12,559 nucleotides of DNA, taken from positions 1 through 12,559 of the forward strand of contig JAFUEG010000071.1 in assembly GCA_017464045.1 (NCBI GenBank), written 5' to 3'. This document shows positions 6,760 through 12,559 of this stretch, one piece after another. How positions within the stretch are numbered: the first letter of the stretch is position 1; each line of letters starts with the position of its first letter. The notes beneath the pieces were generated by a model. That model made no database searches, had not been told where the DNA came from, and was given only the letters and a program-made list of their open reading frames with translations. The DNA is from Lachnospiraceae bacterium (GTDB lineage: Bacteria; Bacillota_A; Clostridia; Lachnospirales; Lachnospiraceae). Made by a program: the position numbers and the translations under genes.

Positions 6760-7911
6760 ATGGAAGAAAATAATAAAAAGGAAATAAAACCTTCTGATGA
6801 AAAAACAACTAAATATAACAGAAAAAATGTGGAAAAAATAAAACGATTAATTTTGGCTGCATTTGTAATAATGTTTGCCATACCTGTCCTTTTATGCATT
6901 TATCTTATGATAAGGCTTAGCAGTATTGAAAGAAAGCTGGATGAACTAAGTCTTAAATCTGCTGCAGATATATCCGTTGAGACTACTTTGCTTGAAACGA
7001 CTGCAGATATGTCACAAGAGGATATAACGGCTTATGACAGCCTGGAAGTTTGGCAGAACAAAAATGAAACGCTTGCATCCGCCTATACAGAAGTTGCAAG
7101 TGAAGGTGATGCCGATGCCGATGCCGATGATAATGATGCTGATATCATAAAAGATAATGATATTGATTCTGAAAAATCACAAAATGCGGATTCAGAGGAT
7201 GTAAATGACACCAATGGTGAAAGTAAGAAGGATGAATCAGTTGACGGACAGCAGAAGCCAAACGGCAAAAAGGTTTATCTTACGTTTGATGACGGACCAA
7301 GTATATATACGGATGAAATTCTTGATATCCTTGAGGCAAATGATGTAAAGGCTACATTTTTTGTGGTTCATTATGATAATGAGGATTTATGGCCTGCTTA
7401 CCAAAGAATAGTTGATGACGGTCATACTCTTGCCATGCATTCATACACTCATATTTACAGGGAAATATATGCTGATGAGGATTCATTTAAAAAGGATATC
7501 GATGATATACATGATTTTCTGTATGATTTGACCGGTTATGATTGTAAGTATTACAGATTCCCGGGTGGAAGCTCCAATCATGTGTCAAATGTTGATATGC
7601 AGCTTTGCATGAAATATCTTGATGAGAGAGGAATTGTCTACTTTGACTGGAATTCTTTAAGCGGTGATGCGGAAGGCGGATATCATACAGCAGGTGAGCT
7701 TGAGGCAAATGTTATGAAGTATGTAAGAAGCAACGAAGGCGATTCGGTTGTACTCATGCATGATTTGTCCGACAGACATTCTATGGTGGAGGGACTTCAG
7801 GATTTGATAGATACGCTTAAGGATGAGGGATACGAAATCTGTCCTATAGATGAGACTACTCCTTTGATTCAGCACGTACAATATGACCCGGAACTGATTG
7901 GAGAAGACTAA
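6760..7911 (+). CDS. Membrane-anchored polysaccharide deacetylase (CE4 / NodB domain)
   Basis: Carbohydrate esterase family 4 enzymes remove N- or O-acetyl groups from peptidoglycan or other polysaccharides with a bound divalent metal. The 383-residue product has a basic cytoplasmic start, one membrane span at about 30-51, then an acidic Asp/Ser/Glu-rich linker to about 168, and a C-terminal NodB domain outside the cell. All five catalytic motifs are intact: TFDDGP (175-180, with D177 and D178), HSYTH (H227 and H231, metal ligands), RFPGG (266-270), DWNSLSGD (296-303) and LMHD (332-335). The natural substrate cannot be told from sequence; cell-wall GlcNAc or MurNAc is likeliest. AAGGGAA sits just before the ATG with a short spacer. 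The stop codon overlaps the folC start by one base (TAATG), so it is translationally linked to folate genes. The linker contains a hexanucleotide repeat. Confidence 0.93.
   Translation: MEENNKKEIKPSDEKTTKYNRKNVEKIKRLILAAFVIMFAIPVLLCIYLMIRLSSIERKLDELSLKSAADISVETTLLETTADMSQEDITAYDSLEVWQNKNETLASAYTEVASEGDADADADDNDADIIKDNDIDSEKSQNADSEDVNDTNGESKKDESVDGQQKPNGKKVYLTFDDGPSIYTDEILDILEANDVKATFFVVHYDNEDLWPAYQRIVDDGHTLAMHSYTHIYREIYADEDSFKKDIDDIHDFLYDLTGYDCKYYRFPGGSSNHVSNVDMQLCMKYLDERGIVYFDWNSLSGDAEGGYHTAGELEANVMKYVRSNEGDSVVLMHDLSDRHSMVEGLQDLIDTLKDEGYEICPIDETTPLIQHVQYDPELIGED
7108..7125 (+). repeat. Hexanucleotide tandem repeat (GATGCC)x3
   Basis: Three perfect GATGCC units encode Asp-Ala dipeptides in the deacetylase linker, followed by near-copies (GATGAT, then GATGCTGAT). 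Unit gain or loss would keep the frame and only alter linker length. Confidence 0.8.
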
Positions 7912-9179
7912 TGAATTATAAAGAGGCATTACAGTATATAGAAGAAAAAAATAAGCTCGGCATTGTGCCGGGCTTAGATAATATAAAGGAGCTTTTAAAA
8001 AGACTTGGTAATCCGGAAGCTAGATGCAAGGCCTTGCATATCGCAGGAACCAACGGTAAAGGCTCCATTTTTGCGTTTGTGGAAAGCGCACTTATCGAGG
8101 CAGGATATAAAATCGGAAGATATATATCACCTACCATATTTACCTATCTGGAAAGATTTCAGATTAATAAAAAATATATGGATGAGGAAACATTTGCAAG
8201 ACTTTTGGAAACTGTAGCCGGTAAAATATCCGAAATGGAAGAGGATGGCTATAGCAGTCCTACTGCATTTGAGATAGAAACGGTTATAGCTTTTTTGTTT
8301 TTCACTGAAGAAAAATGTGATTACATGCTTATTGAGTGTGGTATGGGAGGAACTCTTGATGCGACAAATGTAATACCTGCCCCTGTTGCTTCGGTGTTTG
8401 CGCAGATAAGTATGGATCATATGCAGTTTTTGGGTGAGACCTTGGAAGAAATCACCAAAAATAAATCCGGCATAATAAAGGAGGGCTCTGCCTGTATATC
8501 TGCTCCACAGAATAGGGAAGTAAGTAAAGTATTGAAATCAGTATGTGCAGATAAAGAGGATGATTATACAGAAGTTAAAAACAAAGATATCAAGGTTATA
8601 TCCGAGGGAGAAAACGGAATAAGCTTTAACTACAAAAATAATGACTATTTTATAAAGCTTTTAGGAGAGCATCAGATAATAAATGCTGCTACTGCCATAG
8701 AGACGCTTAAAAAACTTGATATTGATGAGCAATACATCAAAAACGGACTTGCCAAGACTACCTGGCAGGGCAGATTAACGAGAGTTTGTGAAAGCCCTCT
8801 TGTGTATGTGGACGGAGCACATAACGAGGCTGCATGGAACACCTTAAGAAACAATATAAATAAGTATTTTACAAATAAACGAATTATTTATATAATAGGA
8901 GTATTGAAGGATAAGGAATATCAAAAAATGGTTGATATTTTGTGCAATAATATGGAATATGCTATAACGATTACACCTGATACACCAAGGGGACTTGATA
9001 AAAAAATACTTGCCGGACTTATAGAAAAAAAAGGTGTAAAAACAGATATGGCTGAAACTGCTGATGAAGCTTTGAAAAAAGCATTTTCATATGTGGGCGA
9101 GGATAAAATGGACTGTGTGATTATGGTTTGCGGTTCGTTATCATTTATAGCAGATTATTTGAATATGAAATTTGAATAA
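7911..9179 (+). CDS. folC: Bifunctional dihydrofolate synthase / folylpolyglutamate synthase
   Basis: FolC joins L-glutamate to dihydropteroate to make dihydrofolate and then extends the polyglutamate tail, using ATP, in the cytoplasm. The 422-residue length is typical. The nucleotide-binding P-loop is GTNGKGS at 46-52, followed by YISPTIF, where many homologues have SPHL. GMGGTLDATNV and SMDHMQFLG are the Mg/ATP-region motifs. K185 in KNKSGI corresponds to the lysine that is carbamylated in characterised enzymes (usually in EKAGI). DGAHN at 301-305 starts the Mur-ligase-type C-terminal domain. The ATG overlaps the deacetylase stop, with GGAGA at 7900-7904 as ribosome binding site. The next gene starts 36 bases after the stop. 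A strong hairpin lies within codons 14-22. The Mur-ligase relationship makes other ligases possible, but the folate neighbours settle it. Confidence 0.97.
   Translation: MNYKEALQYIEEKNKLGIVPGLDNIKELLKRLGNPEARCKALHIAGTNGKGSIFAFVESALIEAGYKIGRYISPTIFTYLERFQINKKYMDEETFARLLETVAGKISEMEEDGYSSPTAFEIETVIAFLFFTEEKCDYMLIECGMGGTLDATNVIPAPVASVFAQISMDHMQFLGETLEEITKNKSGIIKEGSACISAPQNREVSKVLKSVCADKEDDYTEVKNKDIKVISEGENGISFNYKNNDYFIKLLGEHQIINAATAIETLKKLDIDEQYIKNGLAKTTWQGRLTRVCESPLVYVDGAHNEAAWNTLRNNINKYFTNKRIIYIIGVLKDKEYQKMVDILCNNMEYAITITPDTPRGLDKKILAGLIEKKGVKTDMAETADEALKKAFSYVGEDKMDCVIMVCGSLSFIADYLNMKFE
7952..7976 (+). other. Strong hairpin inside the 5' end of folC
   Basis: TAAGCTCGGCA (7952-7962) pairs with TGCCGGGCTTA (7966-7976) over 11 positions, with one G-U pair and a three-base loop, about 40 bases after the folC ATG. 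No T-tract follows, so it is not a standard terminator. The codons encode a conserved-looking LGIVPGLDNI segment, so part of the structure may be coincidental. Confidence 0.5.
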
Positions 9180-9215
9180 TTATTTGCGGATAATGTTTTT
9201 TATGAGGAGAGGCTT

Positions 9216-9701
9216 ATGGAAAGAGTAGAGAAAATACTTAGCAACAATATATATAATCAGTGTATGGCATGTATTGAAAAGGCAGAAGAAAACCGTGAGT
9301 TCTGTCTGCACGATACAGAGCATTCGCTTGCTGTTGCAAGAATAGCCTACATAATGAATCTTGAGCAGAATCTTGGATTTGACAAGGAGTGTATATATGC
9401 TATGGCATTGCTTCATGATATAGGAAGATGCAGGGAGTATGAGGATGGCATACCTCATCATGAAGCAGGCAGCGTTCTGGCGGCTGAAATACTTAAGGCA
9501 TGTGGCTTTTCCGAAGAAGAAATATATGATATAACCTCTGCGATTTCCAGTCATAAGAAGCTGTCAAAGGATACAAGCCGAAGAGAGTTAAAATACGTTT
9601 TATATAAGGCGGATAAGCTCTCAAGAAACTGCTTTGAATGTAAGATGTATGATGAGTGTTATTGGGACGAGGAAAAGAAAAATCAGACTATAACCATTTA
9701 G
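9216..9701 (+). CDS. HD-domain metal-dependent phosphohydrolase of the folate cluster
   Basis: A 161-residue HD-superfamily protein. The metal-binding set is visible: H36 in HDTEHS, H67-D68 in LLHDIGR, H81/H82 in PHHEAG, H113 in SSHKK and D133 in KADKLSR. A cysteine cluster (C139, C142, C148) lies just after the last motif, in a NCFECKMYDECYW stretch that looks like a family signature; it could bind a metal or be structural. HD proteins of this size hydrolyse phosphate esters of nucleotides. Similar HD genes are known beside folE/folP/folK in clostridia, and the pathway needs dephosphorylation of dihydroneopterin triphosphate, so that substrate is a reasonable but unproved guess. AGGAG at 9205-9209, six bases before the ATG, is a strong ribosome binding site. 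It lies between folC and folP in the same direction. Confidence 0.88.
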   Translation: MERVEKILSNNIYNQCMACIEKAEENREFCLHDTEHSLAVARIAYIMNLEQNLGFDKECIYAMALLHDIGRCREYEDGIPHHEAGSVLAAEILKACGFSEEEIYDITSAISSHKKLSKDTSRRELKYVLYKADKLSRNCFECKMYDECYWDEEKKNQTITI

Positions 9702-9782
9702 AATAATAACATTATCGGGTAACTGATAAAAGCTGAAAATCAGTAATTTATGGATTGCAGAAAAATGGAGGATGACCGGCAC

Positions 9783-10586
9783 ATGATAATCGGACAAAGA
9801 TATTTTGAAAACAATAAAAGACCATATATCATGGGAATTCTCAATGTTACTCCCGATTCATTTTCGGATGGCGGAAGCTATACCGATATCGATAAGGCTA
9901 TAAAGCATACAAAAAAAATGATTGATGACGGAGCGGATATAATAGATGTAGGCGGCGAATCCACAAGACCGGGACACACACAGATTTCGGTGCAGGAAGA
10001 GATAGAAAGAACCTGCTTTGTTATAGAGGCAATTAAGGAAAATTTTAATATTCCGGTATCCATAGATACCTACAAGCATGAGGTGGCAGAAGCGGCGCTT
10101 CTTGCCGGTGCGGAACTGGTAAATGATATATGGGGCCTAACCTATGATGATATGATGGCAGAAACCATAGCAAGACATAATGCTTCCGTGTGCCTTATGC
10201 ACAATAGAGAAAATGCTGTATACGGCAGTCTTATAGAGGATATAATTTCTGATTTAAATAATATGCTTAATATCGCTAAAAATGCAGGCATTTCCGAGGA
10301 TAGGATTATGCTTGATCCGGGCATCGGATTTGCAAAGACTACTGAAGAAAATCTGATTGTTATGAATAACCTTGAACGTATCGTGGAGATGGGTTATCCG
10401 GTTTTACTTGGCACATCACGAAAATCCATGATTGGTAATACATTAAACCTGCCTGTAGAAGAACGCGAAGAAGGTAATATGGCAACCTCTGTTATCGGAC
10501 TTATGAAGGGCTGCACATTTTTCAGGGTGCATGATGTTAAAGCAAATTATAGGGCGTTAAAGATGACTTATGAAATAATAAAATGA
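9783..10586 (+). CDS. folP: Dihydropteroate synthase
   Basis: FolP condenses 6-hydroxymethyl-dihydropterin pyrophosphate with p-aminobenzoate to give dihydropteroate; it is the sulfonamide target. The TIM-barrel motifs are all present: MGILNVTPDSFSDGG (loop 1), DIIDVGGESTRPG (loop 2), SIDTYKHEVA, ELVNDIWG, LDPGIGFAKT, LLGTSRKSMIG and RVHDVK. The frame extends upstream to an ATG at 9750, but I place the start at ATG 9783: GGAGG at 9767-9771 lies 11 bases before it, the 9750 ATG has no ribosome binding site, and MIIGQRYFENNKRPYIMG is a normal family N-terminus. The product is then 267 residues. Loop 2 has no two-residue insertion of the kind found in resistant Sul enzymes, so no resistance is suggested. 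Next comes the nucleotidyltransferase-like gene, 24 bases after the stop. Confidence 0.96.
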   Translation: MIIGQRYFENNKRPYIMGILNVTPDSFSDGGSYTDIDKAIKHTKKMIDDGADIIDVGGESTRPGHTQISVQEEIERTCFVIEAIKENFNIPVSIDTYKHEVAEAALLAGAELVNDIWGLTYDDMMAETIARHNASVCLMHNRENAVYGSLIEDIISDLNNMLNIAKNAGISEDRIMLDPGIGFAKTTEENLIVMNNLERIVEMGYPVLLGTSRKSMIGNTLNLPVEEREEGNMATSVIGLMKGCTFFRVHDVKANYRALKMTYEIIK

Positions 10587-10610
10587 AAAAACTGTCAGGA
10601 GGTTCTGAAT

Positions 10611-11699
10611 ATGTTAAAGGAATGCTATTACTTTGAGCAGACAGAATATGATAATGTTGATTATATATTCCTTCACAGATTTTTGGATAGAATGATTCAG
10701 TACAGAAATACAAATAAAGGATCATATGATGGTAAAAATAGGATAGAAGAGATAAAAAAAATAGATTTAAATAAAGTCACTTATAATACAAAATTGATTT
10801 TGCTATATTGCATAAAAAAACATAATGCTGTTGAATTATTACAACTTGAAAATCTAAAGGCATTAAATGAAATAAAGTATAGAGATATTGACTTTTTGGA
10901 AAGAGGAGATAAGGGCATGAAATTAAGCGTTGATGATTTCCTTGAAAATATTAAGCTCTTAAATGAGGCAATAAAAAACAAGATAGATAATAATGAGTTG
11001 CCTGAAGATTATATTTTTGAAATTAAATGCATAGGCGGTTTCGCTATGTCTTATTATAGATTGAGGGAAACAGGCTTAACAGAAGATATGGATAGCCTGA
11101 TTGAAATAAATGAGATAGTTAAGAGTCTGATAGTGAAAATTGCAACTGAAAAAAGTCTGCCATTAGATTGGATAAATGATACTATGATTCATTTTTATAC
11201 AGATGAATCAAAGTTTGAGTGGATAGAAATACCATGGTTTTTAGGGAAAAATTCAAGAATTAAAATATATGTATGTTCAAAGACAGATCTGCTTAGAAAT
11301 AAAATAAGATTTGCAGAGAGTTATCTTATGAAAATTGATAATCAGGATAGAGATTCGGAGATAGATTATAAGGATACCATAGCTATATTAAAGGATTTTA
11401 ATATAGGTATCGGAACAAATCCCTCATATGCAAAGGCAAAGCTTGAGGAAATGGGAATATTTCAGAAGGATTTTCCTGAAATGTATAAAAATATATTGGG
11501 AAATGATTATATTGATGATGAAGAATACTTTTTATTTAAGTGTATAAATAAGGTTAATAAAAAGGAAACAAGTTTAGGTGAGTTTGAAGAGCTTATTGAT
11601 AAGATAGGTTATTCTAAAGAAGAAATATTAAATAATTACAGTATGTATTTGAATGAATATCATTATTTTAAAAGCTTGATTTGTGAAAATATCAAATGA
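10611..11699 (+). CDS. DUF6036-like nucleotidyltransferase-fold protein inside the fol operon
   Basis: A 362-residue protein. Its middle has a minimal-nucleotidyltransferase pattern: IGGFAMSYYRLR (GG at 142-143), then LTEDMDS with D159 and D161 as probable metal-binding acids, then LPLDWINDTM at about 183-192. This set resembles DUF6036-type proteins, related to AbiEii/MenT-like nucleotidyltransferases. A later acidic-helical region (DRDSEIDYKDTIAILKDF) resembles their C-terminal part. Residues 1-102 are not part of that fold and I do not recognise them. AGGAGG at 10597-10602 lies eight bases before the ATG at 10611. A second in-frame ATG at 10917 (residue 103) also has a strong AGAGGAG eight bases upstream and would give 260 residues. 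The gene is visibly AT-richer than its fol neighbours, which suggests acquisition. No separate antitoxin gene adjoins it. Substrate unknown. Confidence 0.75.
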   Translation: MLKECYYFEQTEYDNVDYIFLHRFLDRMIQYRNTNKGSYDGKNRIEEIKKIDLNKVTYNTKLILLYCIKKHNAVELLQLENLKALNEIKYRDIDFLERGDKGMKLSVDDFLENIKLLNEAIKNKIDNNELPEDYIFEIKCIGGFAMSYYRLRETGLTEDMDSLIEINEIVKSLIVKIATEKSLPLDWINDTMIHFYTDESKFEWIEIPWFLGKNSRIKIYVCSKTDLLRNKIRFAESYLMKIDNQDRDSEIDYKDTIAILKDFNIGIGTNPSYAKAKLEEMGIFQKDFPEMYKNILGNDYIDDEEYFLFKCINKVNKKETSLGEFEELIDKIGYSKEEILNNYSMYLNEYHYFKSLICENIK

Positions 11700-11721
11700 T
11701 GAGTTTGTAGGGAGAAAAACT

Positions 11722-12549
11722 TTGGATAAAATAGTTATTAAGGATTTGGAAGTATTCGCTTATCACGGCGTATTTGAAGAGGAAAAAAAGAAGGGACAGA
11801 CCTTTATAATAACAGCTGAGCTATGCCTTGATTTAAGAGATGCAGGCATGACCGATGCACTTGAGCAAACAGTAAATTATGCAGAGGTCTGCGATGTGAT
11901 AAGTGAGGTTATGCTTGAAGAAAAATACAATTTAATTGAGGCTGCAGCTGAAAATATTGCGAACACAATTCTTATAAAATATGATAAAATAAAGAGTGTG
12001 CATATAATCATAGGTAAGCCGGAGGCTCCTATAGAAATGAGCTTTGACACAGTGTATGTTGATATAGAAAGAAAGAAAAATATAGCATATCTAAGTATCG
12101 GTTCAAATATAGGTGATAAGGAGGGTTATCTTGATTATGCTGTAGACCAGCTCAATAAGGATGAGTATATAAGAGTCAATAAGATTTCCTCGTATATAGA
12201 AACCGAACCTTACGGAGATGTGGAACAGGAAAATTTTTTAAATGCATGTCTGGAGATAGAAACACTTTACTCACCGACGGAGCTTTTGTCGGTTGTAAAT
12301 GATATAGAGCAAAGTGCGGGAAGAAAGCGCGTGGTTCACTGGGGACCGAAAACTCTTGATATAGATATTCTTCTTTACAATAAGGATATTATCATGGAGG
12401 AAAATCTAAAGATTCCTCATGCGGATATGACCAACAGGCAGTTTGTATTGGAACCGCTTTGTGAGATAGCACCGTTTGCATATCATCCGGGATATAATAA
12501 GAGGGTTATTGAGCTTTTTGAAATTATAAAGGAAAAGAATAAAGAGTAA
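11722..12549 (+). CDS. folBK: FolB-FolK fusion: dihydroneopterin aldolase / HPPK
   Basis: The N-terminal aldolase (about residues 1-117) splits dihydroneopterin into 6-hydroxymethyl-dihydropterin and glycolaldehyde. The C-terminal kinase (about 120-275) transfers pyrophosphate from ATP to that product, feeding FolP. FolB residues visible are E21 in YHGVFEEE, Y53 in VNYAEV, the pterin-anchoring E73, and K99 in IIGKPEAPI. FolK motifs are SIGSNIGD, ETEPYG, NFLNACLEIET, HWGPKTLDIDILLY with the Mg-binding Asp pair, and IPHADMTNRQFVLEPL. The frame extends to a GTG at 11683 inside the previous gene, but TTG 11722 is preferred: AGGGAG at 11709-11714 lies seven bases before it, GTG 11683 has no ribosome binding site, and LDKIVIKDLEVFAYHG is the expected N-terminus. 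The gap to the previous stop is 22 bases. Fusion of the two activities is known in several bacteria. Confidence 0.95.
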   Translation: MDKIVIKDLEVFAYHGVFEEEKKKGQTFIITAELCLDLRDAGMTDALEQTVNYAEVCDVISEVMLEEKYNLIEAAAENIANTILIKYDKIKSVHIIIGKPEAPIEMSFDTVYVDIERKKNIAYLSIGSNIGDKEGYLDYAVDQLNKDEYIRVNKISSYIETEPYGDVEQENFLNACLEIETLYSPTELLSVVNDIEQSAGRKRVVHWGPKTLDIDILLYNKDIIMEENLKIPHADMTNRQFVLEPLCEIAPFAYHPGYNKRVIELFEIIKEKNKE

Positions 12550-12559
12550 AAGAGAAAAA

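Noticed and set aside
9180..9554. A 124-codon open frame on the minus strand across the HD gene
   Set aside because: It is antisense to the HD motifs and shows no recognisable protein features.
9722..9744. Inverted repeat ACTGAT / ATCAGT between the HD gene and folP
   Set aside because: The arms are only six bases with an 11-base loop and no T-tract, too weak to call a terminator or operator.
9750..9782. ATG 9750 as the folP start
   Set aside because: No ribosome binding site precedes it and the extra 11 residues are not typical; GGAGG lies between it and ATG 9783.
9783..10586. Acquired sulfonamide-resistance type of dihydropteroate synthase
   Set aside because: The loop after GESTRPG has no insertion and the gene lies in a native fol cluster with normal composition.
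10611..11699. A classical two-gene toxin-antitoxin locus in the fol operon
   Set aside because: No separate antitoxin gene adjoins the nucleotidyltransferase-like gene; both neighbours are fol enzymes. A built-in partner domain remains possible and is listed as a finding.
11683..11721. GTG 11683 as the start of folBK
   Set aside because: It lies inside the preceding gene without a ribosome binding site and adds 13 residues foreign to FolB. TTG 11722 has AGGGAG at good spacing.

Overview
The window looks like chromosome of a low-GC Gram-positive anaerobe, most likely a Lachnospiraceae-type member of the Clostridia. This rests on the AT-rich sequence, strong AGGAG-type ribosome binding sites, the protein flavour of UvrC, YqeG and FolC, and a clustered folate operon that carries a small HD hydrolase. 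I could not run a similarity search, so the family placement is recognition by eye. I see no tRNA, rRNA, CRISPR array, transposase or phage gene.

Layout, left to right. (1) Bases 1-793 hold the 3' part of an unrecognised gene that runs in from outside the window; a hairpin follows it. (2) 956-2791 is uvrC, complete, with all nuclease and iron-sulfur motifs. (3) 2960-3841 is a two-gene unit: a YqeG-type HAD phosphatase and a small two-helix membrane protein. It ends in a strong hairpin shared with the convergent unit that follows. (4) 3906-5210, minus strand, holds a cysteine-rich protein of unknown function and, downstream, a small acidic lipoprotein. (5) 5337-6584, divergent from the cysteine-rich gene, encodes an unrecognised protein with a beta-rich N-terminus, a long coiled coil and a basic disordered tail. 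(6) 6760-12549 is one plus-strand run, probably an operon: a membrane-anchored polysaccharide deacetylase, folC (overlapping it by one base), an HD-domain hydrolase, folP, a DUF6036-like nucleotidyltransferase and a folB-folK fusion. A near-consensus promoter and a long hairpin lie in front of it.

The fol genes cover most of the dihydropterin-to-folate branch: FolB makes 6-hydroxymethyl-dihydropterin, FolK pyrophosphorylates it, FolP joins it to p-aminobenzoate, and FolC adds glutamate. GTP cyclohydrolase (folE) is not in the window. The HD protein sits where a missing dihydroneopterin-triphosphate phosphatase would be useful, but that role is inference.

The best candidates for something undescribed are the AT-rich nucleotidyltransferase-like gene lodged between folP and folBK, which has two in-frame starts that each carry a good ribosome binding site; the HD protein with its conserved-looking C-terminal cysteines; and the divergent pair of unknown genes around 5.3 kb. 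Three gene starts are corrected here: the first gene is open to the window edge, folP probably starts at 9783, and folBK probably starts at a TTG at 11722.
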